The notes under the pieces: model-generated | What the model was told of the DNA's origin: nothing | What the model saw: only the letters and a program-made list of their open reading frames with translations | Databases searched by the model: none | NCBI GenBank assembly: GCA_964475955.1 | Contig: CAYYZY010000005.1 | Coordinates: forward strand, 1 to 64,000 | DNA from: DATKZH01 sp964475955 | GTDB lineage: Bacteria; Planctomycetota; Planctomycetia; Pirellulales; Thermoguttaceae | Reading direction: 5' to 3' | DNA: 64,000 nucleotides | Part shown: piece after piece, positions 1 through 7,696 of the stretch | How positions within the stretch are numbered: the stretch's first letter is position 1 | Layout of the letters: the number at the start of each line of letters is the position of its first letter | Translations under genes and position numbers: made by a program

Positions 1-82
1 GATGGTGCTGCACGGTCGAGGGGTGATCGGCGGCCCGGATGAGCGGGGGCCGGCGACCGAGCGACGGGGGGGAGGGGCCACC

Positions 83-213
83 GTGGAAAAACGCGAAATC
101 GTTGACCAAACACGGCGTGCCGGGGGGCCTATCGTGGAAAAGCGGGATATCGTTGACCAAAGAACGGGCGGCGGGGGGGGCCGTTGTGGAAAAACGGGCG
201 GTGGTTGACCAAA
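83..213. repeat. Three direct 28-bp repeats, 23-24 bp apart
   Basis: Three near-identical 28-bp units lie at 83-110, 134-161 and 186-213. Each begins GTGGAAAA and ends GTTGACCAAA. Start-to-start distances are 51 and 52 bp, so the units do not share a reading frame and are not a protein repeat. The separators are 23 and 24 bp and rich in G runs. No cas gene is visible and there are only three units, so a CRISPR array is unlikely. A minisatellite or a binding-site array is more plausible. Confidence 0.7.
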
Positions 214-255
214 AGGCGGATCGGGCGCTGGCCGTGATCGCGTCGCGTCCGGGGG

Positions 256-603
256 TTGTTCGCCCGGCAGGGGGTGGTGGTGGCCACCTGGCGGTGGTAC
301 CGGGGGCGGAGGGTGGTGCCGTACTGGCGCCTGGCGTACCCGGCGGGCGGCCGGCAGCGCTCGGTCTACATGGTCCTAATGGGGGCGACCTTCCGGCGCG
401 TGCGAGGGGTGCTGGCCCGACTACAGCGGGGGTTACGGAGCCGGCGGACGGTGCGTCGCCTGACGCGTCGGGTGAGGGCCTCGCTGCGTGCGCACCTGAC
501 GGAGTTCGACCGCCGGTTGGCCGAGCTCGGCCTGTGGCGGAAGAGCGCTGCGTCCCCCGCCGCTTTCCGCTTTTCTGCCAAGAATTTGGCTTTTCCGGGT
601 TGA
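256..603 (+). CDS. Small basic planctomycete protein, function unknown
   Basis: This is a 115-residue, arginine-rich ORF starting with TTG. The N-terminal part (VVVATWRWYRGRRVVPYWRL, then GRQRSVY at about residues 33-39) resembles a small protein family that I recall from planctomycete genomes, with a W-R-x-Y-R-G-R core, a G-R-Q-R-S-V-Y strand and a basic helical C-terminus. No catalytic motif is visible. The last 20 residues do not look like the family and run into the next gene remnant, so the 3' end may be degraded. It lies just after the triple 28-bp repeat. No function is assigned. The call rests on pattern recall, and the ORF could be a decayed copy. Confidence 0.42.
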   Translation: MFARQGVVVATWRWYRGRRVVPYWRLAYPAGGRQRSVYMVLMGATFRRVRGVLARLQRGLRSRRTVRRLTRRVRASLRAHLTEFDRRLAELGLWRKSAASPAAFRFSAKNLAFPG

Positions 604-623
604 CGGTCGCTTCCGGCCTGCAC

Positions 624-1046
624 GCCGACCGGCTGACCGCTTGCGCGGCGATCGCCATGGCCCGGCCTTCGCGCCTGGAAGGCCGACTGCTGGCCATCCT
701 CGATCCCGAGCGAAACCGGCGGGCGATTTCGCGGTGGCTGGCCCTGGCCCTGCTGGCGGCGTTCACGGCGGCCGTCGTCCCGCTGGCCATGCTCCGCGCG
801 GGCCCGCCAGCGGAGCAAGAAGCAGCCGGAGCGTCCTCTCCCGCCGCCGCAAACGACGCCCAGAGGGACCGGGCCGAGTCGTTCCTGGCGCTGGTCGAGG
901 CGCATCAGTTCGAGAAGGCGGCCGCGGCGTTCAGCCCGAAGCTTGTCGACGTGCTTCCGGCGGAGGAATTGGAGCGGATTTGGAGAGAGCCAAAACGCGT
1001 GGGTCTCGTGTCCCTCGACCCTACCGGATGCGTTGCCGATTCCTGA
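624..1046 (+). pseudogene. Remnant of an M56 (BlaR1-like) peptidase with DUF3887
   Basis: The frame encodes a fragment whose first part (MARPSRLEGRLLAILDPERN) matches the segment after the peptidase domain of planctomycete M56/BlaR1-type membrane proteins. One membrane helix follows, encoded at about 729-800, then a DUF3887-like stretch (AESFLALVEAHQFEKAAAAF and VLPAEELERIW). The HExxH peptidase domain is absent upstream, and the frame ends abruptly at 1046, 11 bp from the stop of the convergent oxidoreductase. I read this as a gene truncated at both ends, probably by rearrangement. Membership is inferred from recall of the family. Alternatively it is a short independent membrane protein starting at ATG 657. 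Confidence 0.5.
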
Positions 1047-1056
1047 AGGAGCGGCT

Positions 1057-2313
1057 TCAGCCTGCCCGGATTTCCCGCTTTTCCGGGTCGAAGACCTGGC
1101 GCAGGCCGCTGTCCATGGCGCGGACGGCCATGAGGGAGGGGACGCAGTGCTGGTAGCCGGCGTCGATGGGGGCGTTGCAGATGCCGCGCGTGCGCAGGCA
1201 CTGGAGCCAGTCGAGGAAGTGGTCGGGCGTGTCGACCGGCTCGACCGGCGTCTCCTCCTTGGGGGCCTCGCTCGGCTCGATCGCCCCGGCGCGCGAAAAG
1301 GTCGGCTTGCGCCAGTTGGTCAGGTCGATCGTGCCCTGGTCGCCGTAGACCTTCAGCACGCGGCCGCCGCCGTTGCCGAAGTTGGTCGAATAGCTGACCA
1401 TGAAGCCTTCAGGGTAGACGAAAACGGCCTGGCACTGGTCGGGGCAGGTGAAGCCGTACTCGTCCTTCCAGGTGAAGGTGCCGCCCTGGGCCACGCAGCT
1501 CTCGGGCAGCGTGCTGCCGACGATGTAGTTGTACAGGTCGTAGAAGTGGCAGCCCAGGTTGGCCAGCGGTCCGTCGGTGAATTCGCGGAAGCCGTACCAG
1601 CCGGTCAGCAGTTTGGCGTCGAACGGCCGCATGGGGCGATCCATGAGGAACTCCTTCCACTCGACCTCGCCCGGCTTGACCTCCTCGGCGCGCTGCATCC
1701 AGGAGTACCAGTAGGGCCGGGTGCCGTTGCGGCACTGTTCGATCCGGGAGACCGTGCCGATCGCCCCGGAGCGGAACAGCTCGCGGCAGCCGGTGCTGGT
1801 CGGCCAACTGCGGACCTGCGTGCCCGCCTGGAAGACGATGCCGGCGGCCTTCACGGCGTCGGAGCAGCGGTTGAGCGACTCCATGTCCATGGCCAGGGGT
1901 TTTTCGCAGTAGGCGTCCTTCTTCGCCTTGGCGGCGGCCTCGAGCTGCGTGGCGTGGTGATGGTCGCAGGAGGCGATCATCACGGCGTCGACGTCGGCAA
2001 GCGCCACCACGTCGCGGTACGAGACGAACTGCCGCGCCGCCTTGCCGTACCACTCCTTGCAGCGGGCCGCCGCGCGCTCGCGCCGCGGGCGCCACGGGTC
2101 GCACACGGCGGTGAATTCGACGTTCTGCTCCCGGTCGTGCTTGTGCACGCCGGTCATGTGCGCGCCGTAGCCGCGGCCGCCGCAGCCGATCAGGCCGATC
2201 GCGATCCGCTCGTTGGCGCCGGCGATTCGCCCGTAGCTGGTCGCGGTCATCGAGAGGGCCGCGCCGGTCGAGGCGGTGGCGAGGAACTGGCGTCGGGTGG
2301 GTTTGGCTGGCAT
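1057..2313 (-). CDS. Gfo/Idh/MocA family oxidoreductase, Tat-exported
   Basis: This 418-residue protein begins with a twin-arginine signal (TRRQFLATAS, about residues 6-15). A Rossmann dinucleotide-binding motif follows (GLIGCGGRGYG, about residue 40), then the family signature CEKPLA and a C-terminal sugar-binding-like domain. Such enzymes use a tightly bound NAD(P) to oxidise or reduce sugars and related polyols in the periplasm. The substrate cannot be read from sequence. The ATG at 2313 has a good GGAGGACGACCC ribosome binding site. The gene is divergent from the DNA methyltransferase and convergent with the M56 remnant. Planctomycetes carry many paralogues; a second lies at 26521-27819. 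The family call is firm. Confidence 0.93.
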   Translation of the reverse strand: MPAKPTRRQFLATASTGAALSMTATSYGRIAGANERIAIGLIGCGGRGYGAHMTGVHKHDREQNVEFTAVCDPWRPRRERAAARCKEWYGKAARQFVSYRDVVALADVDAVMIASCDHHHATQLEAAAKAKKDAYCEKPLAMDMESLNRCSDAVKAAGIVFQAGTQVRSWPTSTGCRELFRSGAIGTVSRIEQCRNGTRPYWYSWMQRAEEVKPGEVEWKEFLMDRPMRPFDAKLLTGWYGFREFTDGPLANLGCHFYDLYNYIVGSTLPESCVAQGGTFTWKDEYGFTCPDQCQAVFVYPEGFMVSYSTNFGNGGGRVLKVYGDQGTIDLTNWRKPTFSRAGAIEPSEAPKEETPVEPVDTPDHFLDWLQCLRTRGICNAPIDAGYQHCVPSLMAVRAMDSGLRQVFDPEKREIRAG

Positions 2314-2616
2314 GGGTCGTCCTCCGTAGGCGGATGGAAGGGATCGCGACGCGCGCCCGCCCGAGGGCGGCGGGCCGCCGTCGTCTGGCTCCCGGTTGTA
2401 CGCCGGGCCGCAGGCCGCGTCAAGCAAAACGCTCGGCCGACCGCCGCTTGCCAACCGGCTGCAACACCGGCCCCGAAGCGCCGGCAAGGCCCCACCCGCC
2501 CGAATCGCCGTGGAGGAACCGAACAGGGCCGCGGCCCGCGCCCCTTGAGTCCCCGGCCGCCGGCCGCTAGGATGGTTCCCACGGCATTCGGGTATCCTGG
2601 TTCCGGAGACGGATCG
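2314..2616. other. Divergent intergenic region
   Basis: About 300 bp separate the reverse oxidoreductase from the forward methyltransferase. The half next to the oxidoreductase holds its ribosome binding site. The half next to the methyltransferase holds a sigma-70-like promoter at 2545-2573. I see no RNA gene or further ORF. Confidence 0.6.
2545..2573 (+). promoter_or_regulatory. Sigma-70-like promoter of the methyltransferase gene
   Basis: TTGAGT (2545-2550) and TAGGAT (2568-2573) are 17 bp apart. Transcription should begin near 2580, downstream of the in-frame ATG at 2572. This favours GTG 2617, which has a GGAG at about 2604-2607, as the true start. Confidence 0.5.
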
Positions 2617-4299
2617 GTGGGACTGGCAGCGAACAAGGTTCACCAGGGCGATTGTCTCAAGCGGCTCGGGCAGGTGGAGGCCGGAAGCGTCGACCTCGTC
2701 TTCGCCGACCCGCCCTTCAACATCGGCTACCAGTACGACCTCTACGACGACCGCCGCTCGCGCCGCGAATACGTCGACTGGTGCCGCGACTGGATGAAGG
2801 GCCTCTTCCGCGCGCTGAAGCCGACGGGCACCTTCTGGCTGGCCATCGGCGACGAGTACGCGGCCGAGCTGAAGGTCGCCGCCCAGGACGACGTCGGCTT
2901 CACCTGCCGCAGTTGGGTGATCTGGTACTACACGTTCGGCGTCAACTGCGTGCGCGGGTTCAGCCGGTCGCACACGCACCTGTTCCACTTCGTCAAGGAC
3001 CCCGACTACTTCACCTTCAACAGCGAGAACCCGGAGGTGCGCGTGCCGTCGGCCCGGCAGCTCGTCTACCGCGACGCCCGGGCGAACCCCAAAGGCCGGC
3101 TGCCCGACAACACCTGGATCTTGCGCCCGCAGGACGCCCCGCCGTCGGGGTTCGCCGCGATGCACGACACCTGGTACTTCGCCCGGGTGGCCGGCACGTT
3201 CAAGGAGCGCGAAGGCTTCCACGGTTGCCAGATGCCCGAGCAATTGCTGGGGCGCATCATCCGCATCTCGAGCGACCCGCAGGACCTCGTGCTCGACCCG
3301 TTCGCCGGCAGCGGCACCACGCTGGCGGTGGCGAAGAAGCTGGGCCGGCGCTGGCTGGGGATCGAGCTTTCGAAGGACTACGTCGCCCGGGTGCGCAAAC
3401 GGCTTGCCGAGGCGTCGGTGGGCGACCCGCTCGACGGCCCCGCCGACCCCTTGAAGAGCGCCCCGAAGACCGCGAAGGGAAAGCGCCGCGGCCCGATGCG
3501 CAACGGCCGGCCCGTCCCCCAGCTCGACCGCGACACGGAGCGCGGCATCATCGACGCCTACCGGGCCACGTGCGCCGGCAAGTCGACCGACTTCGTCCTC
3601 TGCGACCCGGAGTTGGACGCCGCGTTCGTCGCCGCCTGCCGCAAGCAGGGCCTCCGGGGCGACGCCTCGCTCTGGAATCGCCTGCTGCTGAGGATTCGAA
3701 AGAGGGCGAAGCTCCCCACGAGCGGCAAATCCCCCAAGCGGCTCACGTTCGCGGCGATGGACCCGTACAGCCACGCCGCCGAGATCGTTGTGCAGCTCAT
3801 GACGGTGGACTACGCCCACGCGCTCGACGAACTACTCTCGTCACCCAAGGCGGCCGCCGAATTCGATCGGATTGCAGGCCACTTCGCGCCGGGCTTCTCC
3901 CCCTTCGAATACCGTTGGGCGGCCCTGGCGATTCGCAAGCGGGCGACGCAGTCGAAGTCGCTCGCCCGGGCTCGCTTCGCCGAATGGCTGGCCAAGCGGC
4001 TCCCCCGCGCGAAGCCTTTGCGGCAGTGCAGCAAGGCCGAGTACGAGCAGCCCGGCGTGTACGTGCTCTCCGGCGAGGGTCAAACGCTGTACGTCGGTGA
4101 AACGTTCCACCTGCGAAACCGCATCGAGCAAGTGCTGGAAACCGACGGCTGGACCCGCTTCGACCTCGAGTCGGCGCGCATGATCCCCAGCGAAGGCGAC
4201 GTGTCGCAGCAGCACGGGCTGCAATCGGCGCTCATCCATCGCACCAGCCCGTTGCTCAACTGGCAGGGCCTTCGGCCGGAATTCGAGCCGGTCGCGTGA
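2617..4299 (+). CDS. Beta-class DNA methyltransferase fused to GIY-YIG domain
   Basis: The protein has 560 residues. The catalytic motif DPPFN (about residue 31) precedes the SAM-binding motif DPFAGSGTT (about 227), the order of beta-class N6-adenine/N4-cytosine methyltransferases. A basic linker and an unknown middle region (about 300-470) lead to a C-terminal GIY-YIG-like domain (about 475-555), with PGVYVL, LYVGET and LRNRI. In the closing helix (LQSALIHRTSPLLN) the position normally held by the catalytic Glu is Gln536, so nuclease activity is doubtful. No restriction gene is adjacent. Start GTG 2617 is chosen because the predicted promoter and a GGAG lie just upstream; ATG 2572 is the alternative. 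The methyltransferase call is firm and the GIY-YIG call good. The role (orphan methylation, or a methylase with a DNA-binding tail) is inferred. Confidence 0.9.
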   Translation: MGLAANKVHQGDCLKRLGQVEAGSVDLVFADPPFNIGYQYDLYDDRRSRREYVDWCRDWMKGLFRALKPTGTFWLAIGDEYAAELKVAAQDDVGFTCRSWVIWYYTFGVNCVRGFSRSHTHLFHFVKDPDYFTFNSENPEVRVPSARQLVYRDARANPKGRLPDNTWILRPQDAPPSGFAAMHDTWYFARVAGTFKEREGFHGCQMPEQLLGRIIRISSDPQDLVLDPFAGSGTTLAVAKKLGRRWLGIELSKDYVARVRKRLAEASVGDPLDGPADPLKSAPKTAKGKRRGPMRNGRPVPQLDRDTERGIIDAYRATCAGKSTDFVLCDPELDAAFVAACRKQGLRGDASLWNRLLLRIRKRAKLPTSGKSPKRLTFAAMDPYSHAAEIVVQLMTVDYAHALDELLSSPKAAAEFDRIAGHFAPGFSPFEYRWAALAIRKRATQSKSLARARFAEWLAKRLPRAKPLRQCSKAEYEQPGVYVLSGEGQTLYVGETFHLRNRIEQVLETDGWTRFDLESARMIPSEGDVSQQHGLQSALIHRTSPLLNWQGLRPEFEPVA

Positions 4300-4505
4300 G
4301 GCGATCGCCCGACGTGGGCGCGGTTCCCCGGTCCGCGTCGGCTTCGTATCTGTGACGCCCATGCCCCGGCTCGCGAAACTCAGGGCCTTCTGCGGGGTTT
4401 GTAGCGTCGGGGCGGCCGCGCCGCAGGTCGCGCGGCGGCGGTCGTTCCGGCGTTTGGGCCCGGGTCCCCCGTCTGCCTTCGCTACTCTTCGCCAGGGAGC
4501 CGACC

Positions 4506-7500
4506 GTGAAATCACGATCCACCGCGGGCTGGACGTGCGTCTTGCCTTTCCTGGTCCTAGTGCTGCGGGCGGGCGGTGTGTGGGCTGGCGGTCAGGCGAA
4601 GCCCAATATCGTCGTCATCCTGGCCGACGACCTCGGCTACGCCGATCTCGGCTGCCAGGGCTGCGACGACGTCCCCACACCGCACCTCGATTCGATCGCC
4701 GCGGCCGGCGTTCGCTTCACTGACGGCTACGCCACGCATCCGGTCTGCTCGCCGTCGCGGGCCGGGCTGATGTCGGGGACCTATCAGCACCGGTTCGGCT
4801 TCGAGCACAACTCGGGGCCCGAGCGCTACGCCGCATCCAATTTCGGACTGCCGAGAAGCGTCCCCACGCTGGCCGAGCGCCTGAAGGAGGCGGGCTACGC
4901 CACCAGTATGGTCGGCAAGTGGCACATCGGTTTCCGGGAAGGCCTGCGCCCGCACGAACGCGGGTTCGACGAATTCTTCGGCTTCCTGAGCGGGGCCCAC
5001 AGCTACCTGCCGGGCCGCCCAGACAACCACGCGATCCTGCGGGGCGGCGAGCCGGTGGAGGAGCGCGAATACCTCACCGACGCCTTCGGGCGCGAGTCGG
5101 CCGCGTTCATCGAGCGCAACCGGGGCCGGCCGTTCTTTCTCTATCTGGCGTTCAACGCGGTCCACTCTCCGCTCCAGGCGACGGAAGCGTACGAGCGGCG
5201 GTTCCCGGACGTCGCCGACCGCAAGCGAAAGACCTACGCCGGGATGCTCGCCGCGATGGACGACGCCGTGGGCGGCGTGCTCGAGAAGCTGCGAGAGCAC
5301 GGGCTGGAAGAACGCACCCTCGTCTTCTTCTACAGCGACAACGGCGGCCCGACGCGGCAGACCACGTCGCGGAACGACCCGCTGCGCGGCTACAAAGGTC
5401 AGGTGTTCGAGGGCGGGATTCGCGTGCCGTTGCTCATCCAGTGGAAAGGGACGCTACCCGCCGGAATGGTCTATTCGCACTCAGTGATGGGCTTCGACGT
5501 CCACGCCACGGCCTTGGCCGCCGCGGGGGTGCCGCTTTCCAGCGAGGCGCCGCTCGACGGCGTCGACCTGCTCCCCTGCCTGCTCGGCGAGAAGACCGGG
5601 CCGCCTCATGAGTCGCTCTTCTGGCGGAGCGGCCGACAGCACGCCGCGCGGCTCGGAAGCTGGAAGCTGGTGCACGACCCGCGTCAGGGCGGCGGCGACA
5701 TGCTGTTCGATCTGGGGAACGACGTCGGGGAGGCCAACGACCTGGCGGGGGAACGTCCCGACAAGCTTCGGGGGCTGCAGGCCGCCTACGCCGCCTGGGA
5801 CGCCCAGATGATGCCCGCCCAATGGATCCGGCAGGACGCGCGCAACGCCGAGCCGGGTGGCAAGCTCAGAGAACGACGCGCCCCGCGAGGCCCCGGCCGG
5901 GCACGCCGCGGACGGCTGCAACGGCTCCTGCGAAACGCCGACCGCAACGGCGACGGGGAACTGAAGCCCGAGGAGCTTCGCGCGCCGCGCATCTTCGGCC
6001 GGATGGACGAGGACGGCGACGGCACGGTGACCTTCGAGGAGGCACGCCGGTTCGCCGCGGCCCGAACGCGGGCAAGGAACGCCGACGACGAGGCGGAGCG
6101 TGCCCCCGTGCCGGACGCGTTCCGGTCGTGGTTCGCAGGGCTCGACAAGAACGGCAATCGCGTGATCGAGCAGGGCGAGGCCGACACCAGGACGCTCCGG
6201 GGGGCCGACCGCAACGCGAACGGCCAGGTCTCCGTGCGCGAGGCCCAACGCTACCACAGGGACCTGCTGGCCAAGCAGGCTGCGCTGCGAAATCCGGAGA
6301 TCTACGAACCGTGGAAACGCATGGAAGGTCAACGGCCACTTCGAACCGCGGAATCGGAAGATCCGCTCTTGAACCTCCGGTTCACGCGCGATCTCCCCAC
6401 GGGAGAACAAGACCCCGAGGGCACGCTGATCACGGGCACCGAGTGCATGCACCTGGAGACACACCGCGGCATGCTCTTCGCGACCCTCAGCGGCTGGAAC
6501 CACGATCGCGGCCGAGCGCCCTGGCCGGGCCCCTCGGTCGCCGTGAAGAGATCGGCCGTGGAGCGATGGGAGATCGAGGTCTGCTTCGGCGAGCGCGGGG
6601 GCCGCGCCGGAAGCCTGCGCTCGATGTCCTTCACGACCGATGCCTCCGGTAGGAAGCTCGACGCGCCCCAGAGCGTGCTGTTGTGCGGCGTCGGCGGTCT
6701 TTTGGATCGCGGGAAAGTCCTGGTGTGGGCGCGCGACGATCGTACCGGGCGGTGGGTCAAGACCGTGGCCGGCCGGCACGCGGGCCCCGGCTCCCCGGAA
6801 TTGCGCGTGCTGTTCGATCACGTCGACGTCGTCACCGGGATTCACCATGTCTTCGCCGCCGCGTCGAACGGGATGCTGTTCCGCGGCGCCTACGATCCGA
6901 GCGTGCCGGGAAGCATTGCCTGGGAAAGCGAGCCGGAATGGTCCGGTCGCAAGCGCCGGTTCATGGCGGCGGCGCAAGCGGAGGGCGAGGTCTTTCTCAC
7001 CGTCGATCTGGAGCCGACGCAGCCTGAAAACGGAGGGCTCTTCCGTCGCGTCGACGGCCCGGCGCCGAAATGGGAACGCCTTACCGGTTGGACGTGGTCG
7101 CACCCCAACCCCGAGACACCGCGTCCTTGGTTCGGAATGCGCGGCCTGACCGCGCTATCCGACGGCACGCTGCTGGGCGCCCGCGAGCACCCCGGGGCCA
7201 TCGACCGCATCGATCCGCGACGGCCCTCAGGCAAGCGGCGGACGACGGAATACGACGTTCGCTCCGCGCTGTTGGACCTGTGGAACGTACCCGAGGGCAC
7301 CCGGCGAGGCATGGCCCTGATCGCCTATAACGACATGCTCCCGGTGATCCATCCGGAAACGGGCAGGCCCGTGCATCTCATTTCGCTGGGCACGCGTCAC
7401 GCGGAGGGGGGCATTCTTCGCAACCCCAACGAACTGGGCGCCAGTGCGTGGTACCTGGTCCGCTACGGAGAGGGCGACTACGGCCTGGGGCGCGTTTTCG

Positions 7501-7652
7501 ACCCAGCGCATCCGCTGCCCAACCGCGAGAGCGGCGGACTCCGCGCGACGCGCACGATCCGCCCGTCGCCGTTCCCCGAGGAAGCGGGTCGCGTCTGGTA
7601 CTTCGCCGGCTTCGACGCCTTCGGAGGCCCCTCGCACCTGAACACCGCCTAA
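4506..7652 (+). CDS. Secreted sulfatase with EF-hands and extra C-terminal domain
   Basis: This 1048-residue exported protein has three parts. A signal peptide leads to a formylglycine-dependent sulfatase domain (about 30-440). It has metal-binding Asp residues in ILADDLGYAD and the maturation motif CSPSR, whose Cys81 would become formylglycine. Four EF-hand-like loops follow at about 478, 501, 547 and 568 (for example DRNGDGELKPEE). The last 440 residues are a beta-rich domain I do not recognise, possibly a propeller. The enzyme likely removes sulfate esters from polysaccharide, with calcium-stabilised linkers. GTG 4506 is chosen because AGGGAG sits just upstream and the signal peptide begins there. 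It is followed after 44 bp by another EF-hand protein. Natural sulfatases of this family are about 450-550 residues, so the C-terminal half is an unusual addition. Confidence 0.93.
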   Translation: MKSRSTAGWTCVLPFLVLVLRAGGVWAGGQAKPNIVVILADDLGYADLGCQGCDDVPTPHLDSIAAAGVRFTDGYATHPVCSPSRAGLMSGTYQHRFGFEHNSGPERYAASNFGLPRSVPTLAERLKEAGYATSMVGKWHIGFREGLRPHERGFDEFFGFLSGAHSYLPGRPDNHAILRGGEPVEEREYLTDAFGRESAAFIERNRGRPFFLYLAFNAVHSPLQATEAYERRFPDVADRKRKTYAGMLAAMDDAVGGVLEKLREHGLEERTLVFFYSDNGGPTRQTTSRNDPLRGYKGQVFEGGIRVPLLIQWKGTLPAGMVYSHSVMGFDVHATALAAAGVPLSSEAPLDGVDLLPCLLGEKTGPPHESLFWRSGRQHAARLGSWKLVHDPRQGGGDMLFDLGNDVGEANDLAGERPDKLRGLQAAYAAWDAQMMPAQWIRQDARNAEPGGKLRERRAPRGPGRARRGRLQRLLRNADRNGDGELKPEELRAPRIFGRMDEDGDGTVTFEEARRFAAARTRARNADDEAERAPVPDAFRSWFAGLDKNGNRVIEQGEADTRTLRGADRNANGQVSVREAQRYHRDLLAKQAALRNPEIYEPWKRMEGQRPLRTAESEDPLLNLRFTRDLPTGEQDPEGTLITGTECMHLETHRGMLFATLSGWNHDRGRAPWPGPSVAVKRSAVERWEIEVCFGERGGRAGSLRSMSFTTDASGRKLDAPQSVLLCGVGGLLDRGKVLVWARDDRTGRWVKTVAGRHAGPGSPELRVLFDHVDVVTGIHHVFAAASNGMLFRGAYDPSVPGSIAWESEPEWSGRKRRFMAAAQAEGEVFLTVDLEPTQPENGGLFRRVDGPAPKWERLTGWTWSHPNPETPRPWFGMRGLTALSDGTLLGAREHPGAIDRIDPRRPSGKRRTTEYDVRSALLDLWNVPEGTRRGMALIAYNDMLPVIHPETGRPVHLISLGTRHAEGGILRNPNELGASAWYLVRYGEGDYGLGRVFDPAHPLPNRESGGLRATRTIRPSPFPEEAGRVWYFAGFDAFGGPSHLNTA

Positions 7653-7696
7653 GTCTATCGCGGCGAGTTGCCTTAACCCGAAGGACGGCTGGAACC

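Noticed and set aside
83..213. Possible CRISPR array
   Set aside because: Only three units, G-run separators that resemble each other, no leader and no cas gene in the window.
39..1046. One long forward ORF of 335 codons at the left edge
   Set aside because: The first two thirds translate the repeat and another frame; only the part after about 624 resembles a known protein, and that part is a truncated remnant.
943..2616. Long upstream extension of the methyltransferase frame
   Set aside because: It is antisense to a clear oxidoreductase gene with good codon pattern and a Tat signal; GC-rich DNA keeps the frame open by chance.
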